From: Cacconaster sp964598495 | GTDB taxonomy: Bacteria > Bacteroidota > Bacteroidia > Bacteroidales > UBA932 | Direction: 5' to 3' | DNA: 63,862 nt | Assembly (NCBI GenBank): GCA_964598495.1 | Contig: CAZRBY010000007.1 | Span: 1-63,862 of the forward strand | Part shown: piece after piece, positions 26,482 through 35,118 of the stretch | How the letters are laid out: each line of letters begins with the position of its first letter | How positions within the stretch are numbered: the first letter of the stretch is position 1 | Translations under genes and position numbers: made by a program | The notes under the pieces: model-generated | What the model saw: only the letters and a program-made list of their open reading frames with translations | What the model was told of the DNA's origin: nothing | The model's database searches: none

Positions 26482-26523
26482 AAACCGTACCACTACACAC
26501 TACACACTACACACTACACACTA
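26482..26523 (-). repeat. heptamer array at the 3' end of lpxC
   Basis: Read on the minus strand, four units of TAGTGTG begin at 26523, inside the lpxC reading frame, and are followed by a degenerate unit and then the N gap. The third TAG is in frame and is the lpxC stop codon. The repeat therefore encodes the last residues of LpxC (VCSV). Confidence 0.85.
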
Positions 26524-27433
26524 TATTATTGTTTTCAAACATAGATTTAAGCGCAGCTGTATTGATGGAGTGCCCCGGCTTTCGGGCAATGATTCTGGCT
26601 TTAAGTGGAAGTCCCGCAAGGGCGAAATCGCCAATAACGTCTAGGAGTTTGTGACGGGCACATTCGTTCTCGAAATGAAGAGTAAGATTGTTGAGATATC
26701 CCTCAGGTGCCCTTTCAAGGTTTTCAACATTGAAAATTGTTTTGAGACGACGCAGAGTATTTTCATCGACATCATTTTCCACAATTACTATGGCATTATC
26801 CATATCTCCTCCTTTGATGAGATTGTGGTTAATAAGAAATTCCAATTCGTGGAGGAAGCAAAAAGTTCGGCAGGGAGCTATTGCAGAAGCGAAGTCATCG
26901 CCTTCGGCAAATTGTGCTTTCTGCACTCCGAGCACTTTAGATCCATAGTCAATCTCCACCTCTGCGCTGAAACTGTCAGCCGGCAACACTTGAAGAGAAG
27001 AGCCTGTGACAGGATCTTCGAACAAAAACGGTTTGCTTACCTCCAGATATCTTCTGGGCGTATCATATACATGAAGCCCGTCCGCAAGAAACGCCTCAAC
27101 ATAAGGTCTTGAGCTCCCATCCAGAATTGGCAATTCCGCACTGTCAATTGCGACCAGAGCATTGTCAATCCCAAGTCCGGAAAATGCTGCAAGAAGATGC
27201 TCGATGGTAATTACATCGACACCGTCCTTAGAGAGGGCCGTACTCCTTGCCGTGCCTGCGATATTGCGCCAAGATGCCTCTATAATAGCCTCTTGGCCGA
27301 AGTCAGTCCTTTTGAACACTATACCATGATCCGACGGTGCGGAAAATATTGTCATCCTGCAATGCAGACCCGTATGCAATCCCTTCCCTTCAAAGGTATA
27401 ACTCTTTTTTACTGTCTTCTGTCTCTCCTTCAT
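26507..27433 (-). CDS. lpxC: UDP-3-O-acyl-N-acetylglucosamine deacetylase, unfused
   Basis: This 308-aa zinc deacetylase catalyses the committed step of lipid A synthesis. Zinc ligands are seen in TIEHLLAAFSGLG (H79) and in RHKLLD near the C-terminus; the substrate-binding KGGDMDNA segment is present. In many Bacteroidota LpxC is fused to FabZ; here it ends right after HSINTAALKSMFENNN, with the last residues and the stop coming from a heptamer array. It overlaps lpxD by 4 bp (ATGA). Confidence 0.95.
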   Translation of the reverse strand: MKERQKTVKKSYTFEGKGLHTGLHCRMTIFSAPSDHGIVFKRTDFGQEAIIEASWRNIAGTARSTALSKDGVDVITIEHLLAAFSGLGIDNALVAIDSAELPILDGSSRPYVEAFLADGLHVYDTPRRYLEVSKPFLFEDPVTGSSLQVLPADSFSAEVEIDYGSKVLGVQKAQFAEGDDFASAIAPCRTFCFLHELEFLINHNLIKGGDMDNAIVIVENDVDENTLRRLKTIFNVENLERAPEGYLNNLTLHFENECARHKLLDVIGDFALAGLPLKARIIARKPGHSINTAALKSMFENNNIVCSV

Positions 27434-28419
27434 TTCTTTGCGCTTGCTTTAAACAAGGCATAAGCCCTCATATAATCTCTGTAACTTATTGCCGGATATC
27501 CCATAAGAGCTTCACCCTCATTTTTGATATTCCCTATTATGCCGCTTTGGGCTGCCAAAGTAGTTTTATCAGCAATAGTAATATGACCGGCAATACCGCT
27601 CTGCCCACCCATGATGCATCCTTTTCCAACTTTCACCGAGCCTGCAATGCCACTGAGGGCAGCAATCACTGTATTGTCACCCACTTCCACATTGTGTGCA
27701 ATCTGACATAGATTGTCAATTTTGACACCTCTTCTGATTATCGTGGAGCCCATTGTAGACCTATCTACTGTCGTGCCGGCACCTATTTCCACATCATCCT
27801 CTATAATGACATTTCCGGTCTGCGGAATCTTTCGATACGAGCCATCTTCACGCGGAGCGAAACCGAAACCGTCGGAACCGATAACCGCATTTGCGTGAAG
27901 TATGACATCTTGTCCTATTACGCAATCACGGTAAATGCGTACGCCCGGATAAATAACAGTATTGTCGCCAACTGTCACCCCGTCACCAATATAAACCTGT
28001 GGGTAAATATGACAATTTTTTCCGATGGTCACTTTTTTACCGATAAAAGTACCGCGTCCCACAAAGGTGCCAAACCCTATCTTTGACGAAAAAGGACGGC
28101 AGACGAAAAGGCGATTGCTTCTTGGACGGCTCTTCTTTAGAGTGTTGAAAAAGTCGAGAAGTACTGCAACCGATTCGTAAGCATTGTCAACCTTGACAAG
28201 AGTTGCAGGAATCGTTTGACGTGGCTCAAACGAGCTGTTAACCAGCAGGATTGAGGCTTTCGTCGTATAGACGTAGTGTTCATACTTGGGATTTGCAAAG
28301 AAGCATATTGTACCCGGACGCCCCTGCTCTATCCTCGCAGGAGCAGATACCCTGACCTGCGGATCCCCAACTACTTCTCCACCGAGGTGTTCTGCTATCT
28401 TTTGTGCCGTAACATCCAT
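27430..28419 (-). CDS. lpxD: UDP-3-O-acylglucosamine N-acyltransferase
   Basis: This 329-aa enzyme adds the N-linked acyl chain in the third step of lipid A synthesis. An N-terminal uridine-binding domain (about 1-95) precedes a left-handed beta-helix of hexapeptide repeats (about 100-310). The catalytic His lies in the conserved CQIAHNVEVGDN segment. It is the first gene of lpxD-lpxC-lpxA-wbqC and diverges from the rimP operon. A -7-like TATTTTTG is visible on the minus strand at 28478-28471. Confidence 0.95.
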   Translation of the reverse strand: MDVTAQKIAEHLGGEVVGDPQVRVSAPARIEQGRPGTICFFANPKYEHYVYTTKASILLVNSSFEPRQTIPATLVKVDNAYESVAVLLDFFNTLKKSRPRSNRLFVCRPFSSKIGFGTFVGRGTFIGKKVTIGKNCHIYPQVYIGDGVTVGDNTVIYPGVRIYRDCVIGQDVILHANAVIGSDGFGFAPREDGSYRKIPQTGNVIIEDDVEIGAGTTVDRSTMGSTIIRRGVKIDNLCQIAHNVEVGDNTVIAALSGIAGSVKVGKGCIMGGQSGIAGHITIADKTTLAAQSGIIGNIKNEGEALMGYPAISYRDYMRAYALFKASAKK

Positions 28420-28487
28420 ATATCAGACATTATTCATAAATAATCTTATATGCCCCTTCATAAAATATGCCAAAAATATAACAAAAA

Positions 28488-28518
28488 TTTGCCGTTTAAC
28501 ATAGAATTGCTAACTTTG
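28488..28518 (+). promoter_or_regulatory. promoter of the rimP-nusA-infB operon
   Basis: TTTG (28488-28491), a 19-bp spacer and TAACTTTG (28511-28518) match the Bacteroidota consensus in sequence and spacing. Transcription would begin near 28523, about 58 bp before rimP. Confidence 0.7.
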
Positions 28519-28540
28519 CGGCAGATATAGTGAAAGAGAT

Positions 28541-28567
28541 AGGGGACGTGTAGTCCCCTTATTTTTT
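28541..28567 (+). terminator. intrinsic-terminator-like hairpin in the rimP-nusA leader
   Basis: AGGGGAC (28541-28547) pairs with GTCCCCT (28553-28559) over a 5-nt loop and is followed by TATTTTTT. It lies between the promoter and the rimP start at 28581, so it would stop most transcripts early unless read through. NusA itself modulates such hairpins, so feedback control is plausible. Confidence 0.6.
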
Positions 28568-28580
28568 AAAGAATATCCAA

Positions 28581-29060
28581 ATGATGATACAAAAAGAGAA
28601 GATAGAAGAGATTTTAGCGGAGTTTCTCGCACAAAGAAGCGACCTTTTTTTAGTGGATGTCAAGGTAAGCAAGGAGAATGACATTGAGATTGTCATAGAA
28701 ATAGACAAAGGGTTTCTCTCTCTTGACGACTGCGCAGATATAAGCCGTTTCGTAGAGTCCAAGCTGAATCGGGATGAGGAAGATTTCTCACTTACAGTGG
28801 GCTCTGCAGGTCTTACAGCTCCCTTCAAGGTGTTAAGACAGTATCGCAAGGCACTTGGCTCCGAGATTGAACTCACACTCAAAAGCGGAGGACGTATTAA
28901 TGGTATGCTGACTGCCGTTTCGGAAGAGGGAATCACTTTTTTGACCAAAGTGTCCGAAAAGGTTGAGGGAGAGAAAAAGAAAGTAATCAGGAAAATTACC
29001 GAAGAATATACTTTTGATAAGATAAAATCGGCAAAACCAGTAATTAATTTTGGCAAATAA
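28581..29060 (+). CDS. rimP: ribosome maturation factor RimP
   Basis: This 159-aa protein is needed for 30S subunit maturation. The N-terminal alpha/beta domain (about 1-85, with VGSAGL..PF) and the C-terminal SH3-like domain (about 86-155) are both present. The two adjacent ATG codons at 28581 and 28584 leave the exact start open. It is the first gene of the conserved rimP-nusA-infB operon, preceded by a clear promoter and a leader hairpin. Confidence 0.95.
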   Translation: MMIQKEKIEEILAEFLAQRSDLFLVDVKVSKENDIEIVIEIDKGFLSLDDCADISRFVESKLNRDEEDFSLTVGSAGLTAPFKVLRQYRKALGSEIELTLKSGGRINGMLTAVSEEGITFLTKVSEKVEGEKKKVIRKITEEYTFDKIKSAKPVINFGK

Positions 29061-29084
29061 AATAATAGATAAAACAACAAAAAA

Positions 29085-30320
29085 ATGGAAGGTTTAAACC
29101 TAGTCAGCACATTTGCTGAATTCAAAGATCAGAAAAACATCGACAGGGCCACCATGATGGGCGTGCTCGAGGAGGTATTCCTCTCACAGCTTAAGAAGAT
29201 GTATAGCGAAAACAGTGACTTCGACATCATCATCAACATTGATAAGGGTGACCTCCAGATTTTCTGGAACAGGGAAGTAGTGGAAGAGGTTAGCGACCCC
29301 ATGACTGAGATTTCTTTCGAAGAGGCCAACAAGATTGACGAATATGACCTTGGAGAGGAGTGTTCTGTGGAGATAAAACTCTCCGACTTCGGCCGTAGAG
29401 GCATTCTTAACCTTAGGCAAAGTCTTTCGGGACGTATCATGGATATTGAGAAGGCCAACCTTTACAACAAGTACAGCACAAAAGTCGGTGATCTTTTTGT
29501 AGGCGAGGTTTATCAGGTTTGGAAGAGGGAAGTAGTACTCAGAGATGATGAAGGCAATGACTTGATTCTCCCCAAAGAGGAACAGATCCCAGGAGATTTC
29601 TTCAGGAAGGGTGACACTGTGAGAACCATCATCAAAGAGGTCAAATTCAACAACAACACACCCGTGATTATTCTTTCACGTACATCGACCGACTTCCTCG
29701 CAAGACTTTTCGAGCAGGAGGTTGCAGAAATTTTCGAAGGTCTGATAACCATCAAGAAAATTGTCAGGATACCCGGAGAAAGAGCTAAAGTTGCCGTAGA
29801 ATCATATGACGAGCGCATTGATCCGGTTGGAGCCTGCGTAGGTGTAAGAGGTAGCCGTATTCACAGCATAGTCCGCGAATTGCGCAACGAAAATATTGAC
29901 GTTATCCCCTGGACCAACAACAAGTCGCTGCTCATAACCAGAGCACTCAGTCCTGCAAAAATCTCTTCTATGACATTCAATGAAGAGGCTAAACAGGTGA
30001 ATGTATATCTCAAACCCTCCGAGGTTTCCCTCGCAGTGGGTAAGGGCGGCAGCAACATTAACCTTGCAGGCGAACTTGTCGGCTATAAACTTGAGATTTA
30101 CCGCGATGATGACGGTCTAGAACCTGAAGAGGATGTATTGCTTACAGAATTCAGCGACGAAATTGATACCTGGATTATAGAGCAACTGCAGAAAATAGGT
30201 TGCGATACTGCAAAAAGCGTTCTGGCACTTTCAGTTGAAGACATCGTAAAGAGGGCCGACCTTGAAGAAGAGACCGCAATCGAAGTACAAAGAATCCTCA
30301 GAGCGGAATTTGAAGAGTAG
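29085..30320 (+). CDS. nusA: transcription termination/antitermination protein NusA
   Basis: This 411-aa RNA-polymerase-binding factor controls pausing, termination and antitermination. It has an N-terminal RNAP-binding domain (about 1-130), an S1 domain (about 135-200), and two KH domains (GVRGSRI and GKGGSNI motifs), ending with a short helix-hairpin-helix-like tail (about 350-411). The length matches the Bacteroidota type, without the long E. coli acidic repeats. It lies 24 bp after rimP and 29 bp before infB. Confidence 0.96.
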   Translation: MEGLNLVSTFAEFKDQKNIDRATMMGVLEEVFLSQLKKMYSENSDFDIIINIDKGDLQIFWNREVVEEVSDPMTEISFEEANKIDEYDLGEECSVEIKLSDFGRRGILNLRQSLSGRIMDIEKANLYNKYSTKVGDLFVGEVYQVWKREVVLRDDEGNDLILPKEEQIPGDFFRKGDTVRTIIKEVKFNNNTPVIILSRTSTDFLARLFEQEVAEIFEGLITIKKIVRIPGERAKVAVESYDERIDPVGACVGVRGSRIHSIVRELRNENIDVIPWTNNKSLLITRALSPAKISSMTFNEEAKQVNVYLKPSEVSLAVGKGGSNINLAGELVGYKLEIYRDDDGLEPEEDVLLTEFSDEIDTWIIEQLQKIGCDTAKSVLALSVEDIVKRADLEEETAIEVQRILRAEFEE

Positions 30321-30349
30321 TTTTAACAATTAACATCGGGAGAAAATAT

Positions 30350-33103
30350 ATGTCAGATCAGAAACAATACAGAATAAAACAGGTAGCGACTGCCTTTAAC
30401 ATAAGCACAAGCACACTGCTCGATTTCCTTAAAAAGAAGGGACAGGGCAGCGACCTGACCATCACGTCCAAAATTTCGCAGGATATCTACGATATGGTTG
30501 CAAAGGAATATGGACAGGATAAGGCCATTAAGGACGAATCAAAGAAGATTGTAAGGAAAGTGATGGCAATCACCGATATGGAGCACCGCAATGAGCAACA
30601 TGAAGAAGAGCCGGTCAAAGAGGTCATAATAACGAGCGAAGTTCTGTCAAGCCCGGAGAAACAGGTAAAAACTCCCGATCCTGTGCCTGTAGAGGCAGTC
30701 CCCGAGAGCAAGCCGGAGATCTCAGGTGTCAAGGTTACCGGACATATCGATCTTGACGAGAAAAAAATCACAACCCGACCAAAACCTAAGCAGGAAAAGA
30801 CGGAAACTCCGAAAGCGGATCCTAAAAAGGTGCATGAAACACCTTCCGAATCCGAGAATAAGAAAACCACTTCCCCAAAGAAGAGCACGGCCCCCGCACA
30901 GGAAGAAAAGCCGAAAGAGGCCAAACAGGTAAAGAGTCATGTACGAAAGTTACCGGGCCCTAAAGTCGTCGGCCATATAGATATTTCCCAATTTGAGAAA
31001 AGGGAGAAACCTAAGAGCGATAAGACTGAGCAGCAGAGTGAAAAGAGAAGTAAAGGCAAGAGGGAGCGTATCCAAAATAGCAAAAGGGTGGATGTTACTA
31101 AGGAGCATCCGGATCACAAGAAGCAGAAGGAAGCTCATGGCGGAGGCAAGGGTAGATATAGCAAGAAAGATCGCTTCAAATCAGTACGCCCCGAAATTGA
31201 TGAAGACGAGGTACAAAAGCAAATAAAAGAGACCTATGCCCGCATGACTGAGGGTAGGGGAAAGACCAAGGGATCAAGGCGCCGCCGTGAAAAGAGGGAA
31301 ATTTTTTCCCAGAAGGCACAAGAGGAGCAGATTCTTCAGGAACTTTCCAGTAATATTCTCAAGGTGACCGAGTTCGTTACAGCCAACGAACTTGCTATCT
31401 TAATGAACAACACTCCGGTAACCAAAGTTATAGAGGCATGTATGAACCTTGGAATGATGGTTTCCATCAACCAGCGTCTCGACGCTGAAACACTCGTGCT
31501 TGTAGCAGAAGAGTTTGGCTATGAGATTGAATTTGTGACAGTGGAAACCCAAGGTGCCATAGAGCAGGAAGAGGACAAGGAAGAAGATATGGTTGAGCGT
31601 CCGCCCATTGTTACCGTTATGGGACACGTAGACCATGGTAAAACTTCGTTGCTTGACTATATCCGCAAGGCTAATGTGATTGCAGGTGAGGCAGGTGGTA
31701 TTACTCAGCATATCGGTGCCTACAACGTACAACTCCCTTCAGACAGACGTATTACATTCCTCGACACTCCCGGCCACGAGGCATTTACAGCGATGCGTGC
31801 ACGCGGTGCCAAGGTCACAGACGTTGCCATCATCATTGTGGCGGCTGACGATGCCATAATGCCCCAGACAGTGGAGGCAATCAGCCACGCTCAAGCAGCA
31901 GGAGTACCGATGATTTTTGCAATCAATAAAATTGACAAGCCGGGCGCCAATCCGGAGAAAATCAAAGAACAGCTAGCCAATATGAATATTCTGGTAGAGG
32001 ATTGGGGCGGCAAATATCAGTGCCAGGAAATATCAGCCAAGAAAGGTATCAATATCAAGGAACTGCTTGAAAAAGTCCTTCTCGAAGCAGACCTGCTTGA
32101 ACTGAAGGCCAACCCAGACAAACGTGCTATCGGTAGTGTCATCGAGTCCTCACTTGACAAGGGCCGCGGTTATCTGGCTACAGTTCTTATCCAATCGGGC
32201 ACACTGAAGTTAGGCGATGTCATGCTCGCCGGATCTTACACCGGTCGTGTCAAAGCCATGTTCAATGAAAGAGGTCAGCACATTACTGAAGCAGGTCCCT
32301 CAACGCCTGTATCAGTGCTTGGTCTCAATGGAGCCCCCACTGCAGGTGACATACTAAACGTTCTCGAAGATGAGAAAGAGGCACGCGAGATCGCCAATAA
32401 GAGAGAGCAATTGATCCGTATACAAGGCATTCATACACAGCCCCACATTACTCTCGAGGAAATAGGACGTCGTATCGCGCTGGGCAACTTTAAAGAACTC
32501 AATATCATCGTCAAGGCTGATGTGGACGGATCCGTCGAAGCCCTTGCCGACTCACTTATCAAACTCTCTACAGAGGAGGTTCAGGTCAAGGTAATCCACA
32601 AAGCTGTGGGTGCTATCTCTGAGAACGATGTAATGTTGGCTTCAGCATCCAATGCTGTAATTATAGGATTCCAGGTTCGTCCTTCTATGGAAGCGCGCAG
32701 ACTTGCTGAGAGTGAGAGTATCGAAATACGTATATACTCAGTAATTTACGATGCTATCAACGAGGTCAAGAGCAGTATCGAAGGTATGCTCGCCCCCTTG
32801 GAGAAAGAGGAAGTTACTGCTACTGCAGAGGTGCGCGAAATTTTCAAGATTTCCAAAGTTGGTACAATCGCCGGCTGTATGGTTAAGGAGGGTAAACTGA
32901 CCCGTACATCAAAGGTAAGGGTAATCCGAGACGGTATTGTAATCTATACAGGCAAACTTGGATCGCTGAAGCGATTTAAGGATGACGTAAAGGAGGTAGC
33001 TTCAGGATTTGACTGCGGTCTGAATATTGACGGATTCAACGATGTCAAAATAGGTGATATAATCGAGGCCTACACCATAGTTGAAATCAAGCGCAAACTC
33101 TAA
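30350..33103 (+). CDS. infB: translation initiation factor IF-2
   Basis: This 917-aa GTPase places initiator tRNA on the 30S subunit. The N-terminal IF2_N helix domain (about 1-60) is followed by a long Lys/Glu/Pro-rich low-complexity linker (about 85-330), then a second IF2_N-like segment and the GTPase with G1 GHVDHGKT (about 426), G3 DTPGHEA and G4 NKID. Domains II, III and the fMet-tRNA-binding C-terminal domain follow. The stop overlaps the convergent HAD gene by 4 bp. Confidence 0.97.
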   Translation: MSDQKQYRIKQVATAFNISTSTLLDFLKKKGQGSDLTITSKISQDIYDMVAKEYGQDKAIKDESKKIVRKVMAITDMEHRNEQHEEEPVKEVIITSEVLSSPEKQVKTPDPVPVEAVPESKPEISGVKVTGHIDLDEKKITTRPKPKQEKTETPKADPKKVHETPSESENKKTTSPKKSTAPAQEEKPKEAKQVKSHVRKLPGPKVVGHIDISQFEKREKPKSDKTEQQSEKRSKGKRERIQNSKRVDVTKEHPDHKKQKEAHGGGKGRYSKKDRFKSVRPEIDEDEVQKQIKETYARMTEGRGKTKGSRRRREKREIFSQKAQEEQILQELSSNILKVTEFVTANELAILMNNTPVTKVIEACMNLGMMVSINQRLDAETLVLVAEEFGYEIEFVTVETQGAIEQEEDKEEDMVERPPIVTVMGHVDHGKTSLLDYIRKANVIAGEAGGITQHIGAYNVQLPSDRRITFLDTPGHEAFTAMRARGAKVTDVAIIIVAADDAIMPQTVEAISHAQAAGVPMIFAINKIDKPGANPEKIKEQLANMNILVEDWGGKYQCQEISAKKGINIKELLEKVLLEADLLELKANPDKRAIGSVIESSLDKGRGYLATVLIQSGTLKLGDVMLAGSYTGRVKAMFNERGQHITEAGPSTPVSVLGLNGAPTAGDILNVLEDEKEAREIANKREQLIRIQGIHTQPHITLEEIGRRIALGNFKELNIIVKADVDGSVEALADSLIKLSTEEVQVKVIHKAVGAISENDVMLASASNAVIIGFQVRPSMEARRLAESESIEIRIYSVIYDAINEVKSSIEGMLAPLEKEEVTATAEVREIFKISKVGTIAGCMVKEGKLTRTSKVRVIRDGIVIYTGKLGSLKRFKDDVKEVASGFDCGLNIDGFNDVKIGDIIEAYTIVEIKRKL

Positions 33104-33819
33104 TCTGACAATAGTAAAAGTAGATCCCGGGAGTGCCATACGGCGTTTCCGGGATTTTCTTTATTGGAAGGATTGTAGTAAAAACTATCTATACCGAAGT
33201 CAATGGCCCCCACTATATCATTGGGATAATCATCCCCGATCATAATGGTACGAGGTTTGATTTTTTCATCAATCTCCACTCCTTCCCCGCAAAGGGTCTC
33301 AAGTGCCTTTTGAAAAATGAGCGGGTCGGGTTTGTGAACTCCCACCTCTTCCGAAATCATCACTGCACTGAAAAAGTGGTCAATCCCCGAAACACGGAGT
33401 TTGCGGTATTGTACCTCTCTGAATCCGTTGGAGACAATCGCCATCTTTCCGCCACGTGCGGCAATAGCCTCGAGCACTTCGCGTGCTCCCGGCATAAGAA
33501 TATTACCCAGAGCCATGAAATCGAGGTAATCCTTTCCCATCTGCTCTGCGGCATCTACGTCATCTATGCCGTAATGTTCTTTTAAAGTTTTGTGGAATCG
33601 TTCACGTCTAAGATACTCCTTAGCAATCAGTCCGGCCTCATAATCATCCCAGAGACGGCGGTTGATCACTTCATATCTTTCGAAAAAAATCTCCCTCTTC
33701 CCTATCGGTAGATTCCATTTGTTAAGCAGCATCTCCATTGCTGCATAGGCATTAGCGTCAAAATCCCAAAGGGTCCTGTCAAGGTCCAGAAGAAAATAGT
33801 CGTAATTCTCAATTATCAT
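33100..33819 (-). CDS. YjjG-family HAD nucleotidase
   Basis: This 239-aa HAD hydrolase has motif I DLDRTLWDFD (about 12-21), motif II near VSNG, and motif III/IV K..GDDYPNDI (about 197-204). The long helical cap and the LWDF motif match YjjG-type pyrimidine 5'-nucleotidases, which clean noncanonical nucleotides. The 3' end of the gene holds a hairpin that reads as the infB terminator on the other strand. It lies 3 bp after the M64 peptidase stop and is probably co-transcribed with it. Confidence 0.88.
   Translation of the reverse strand: MIIENYDYFLLDLDRTLWDFDANAYAAMEMLLNKWNLPIGKREIFFERYEVINRRLWDDYEAGLIAKEYLRRERFHKTLKEHYGIDDVDAAEQMGKDYLDFMALGNILMPGAREVLEAIAARGGKMAIVSNGFREVQYRKLRVSGIDHFFSAVMISEEVGVHKPDPLIFQKALETLCGEGVEIDEKIKPRTIMIGDDYPNDIVGAIDFGIDSFYYNPSNKENPGNAVWHSRDLLLLLSD
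33124..33160 (+). terminator. infB terminator nested in the HAD gene
   Basis: On the plus strand ATCCCGG (33124-33130) pairs with CCGGGAT (33149-33155), followed by TTTCTTTATT. It starts 21 bp after the infB stop, inside the convergent HAD coding region. Confidence 0.5.
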
Positions 33820-33822
33820 CGG

Positions 33823-35106
33823 CTACTTGCAGTAATAGTCAATCATTCTTTGGATTGCAGCGTTGCATACCGGACAGAAGCCCTCGGCGGTGTTGCTTTT
33901 CATACGACAATCTAAATAGGGTCTGAAAATTCCTTTGGCGGAGTATCCTCCCCCTTCAAATGCCCCTACAACTCCTTTGTAAGCCTCTTCGTTGGGAGTG
34001 GGCAGAGGAGTGCCTTCTTGTAGCATCGAAGCCCATTTGGAAGAAAAATCAGCCAATGTGGTCAGGTTTGGTTCCCAGGGTTCTACTGACATATCATACA
34101 TGTCTTCATATGCGACTTCGGAATCGTAATATTCGTCGCCAAGACCGGCAAAACTGTGCCCGAATTCGTGTACGAGGACTTCAGCTTCATATTTGTTGTC
34201 CGACATACCCAGACCATAGTAATTGTAGATGCCTCCGCCACCATATTTGTCAACATTCACAATGACGTAAATTGCATCACAGGGTGCATTTGAAACCAGT
34301 TGCGCTACTTTTTTGTGGTCGGGGGCAGTAAGATATCTCTCTATGTAGAATGTATGGAAATGGGAGTCGGCAACAGTATTTTTCCAGATATTCTGATGGG
34401 GAATATCGGTGCCCGAATCCACGGAAGCAGACTCCACAGCCCAGACATTGAAATCACTTTTGCGCGATTTATAAGGCTCAATATCAAAGAGATAGCCGGA
34501 GAATTTTTCCACATCTCGACGATATTTCTCCATCTCATCCGACGTGTAACCTTCAGCGACAAAGACTAGGTCAACTTTGTTTTCGGAAGCACCGTTGTAC
34601 AACACCTTTACAACTTCAAAAGTGTTTTCACAATCTCTATTTATGGATACATCATTGGGATCAATTTCAAAAGAGAAAAGTGGAGACAATTGGCCGCTCC
34701 TTTTTATTCTCTCCGATATCACAACTCTAACCTCCTTTTTGGGAAAAGGTATTCTCAAGGAGTTGGAAAATGCTTTGTCCACCTTTGAAGCCTCCGGAGT
34801 GGTCCTCCATTCGGCAAAAAGGGAGCAAAAGCCCTGAGAAAAGATCTTTTTCCCGTCGAACGTATAGAGATCAATCATATACTCACCATAGTCGAAATCC
34901 GGTATCAGATGAGCTCTTGTGCCGCTCCACTCCTTCTCGAAGTGGAGTCCGTCAAGATAGACGCTCTGGTTTTGCGAGTTACCGGCAAACATCAGGTCAA
35001 TCCTGAGCCTGTCCGTAGTAAAATGATCACTGTATCTGACCTGCGCGCTACAGGAGTTGGTCAGCAGCACCAGTATCAGAGCTGCAATATTTAAAAAACA
35101 TTTCAT
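33823..35106 (-). CDS. M64 family metallopeptidase, lipoprotein
   Basis: This 427-aa protein has a lipoprotein signal (NSCS, about Cys19). An M64 N-terminal beta-sandwich domain (about 25-160) precedes the catalytic domain. The zinc motif HEFGHSFAGLGDEYYD (about residue 315) is the extended HExGH signature of IgA-peptidase-like M64 enzymes. A C-terminal Cys-containing region (FCPVCNAAIQRM) closes the protein. It is probably surface-exposed or periplasmic and could cleave host or dietary protein; IgA cleavage is not implied. Confidence 0.9.
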   Translation of the reverse strand: MKCFLNIAALILVLLTNSCSAQVRYSDHFTTDRLRIDLMFAGNSQNQSVYLDGLHFEKEWSGTRAHLIPDFDYGEYMIDLYTFDGKKIFSQGFCSLFAEWRTTPEASKVDKAFSNSLRIPFPKKEVRVVISERIKRSGQLSPLFSFEIDPNDVSINRDCENTFEVVKVLYNGASENKVDLVFVAEGYTSDEMEKYRRDVEKFSGYLFDIEPYKSRKSDFNVWAVESASVDSGTDIPHQNIWKNTVADSHFHTFYIERYLTAPDHKKVAQLVSNAPCDAIYVIVNVDKYGGGGIYNYYGLGMSDNKYEAEVLVHEFGHSFAGLGDEYYDSEVAYEDMYDMSVEPWEPNLTTLADFSSKWASMLQEGTPLPTPNEEAYKGVVGAFEGGGYSAKGIFRPYLDCRMKSNTAEGFCPVCNAAIQRMIDYYCK

Positions 35107-35118
35107 ATCTATGGTGAA

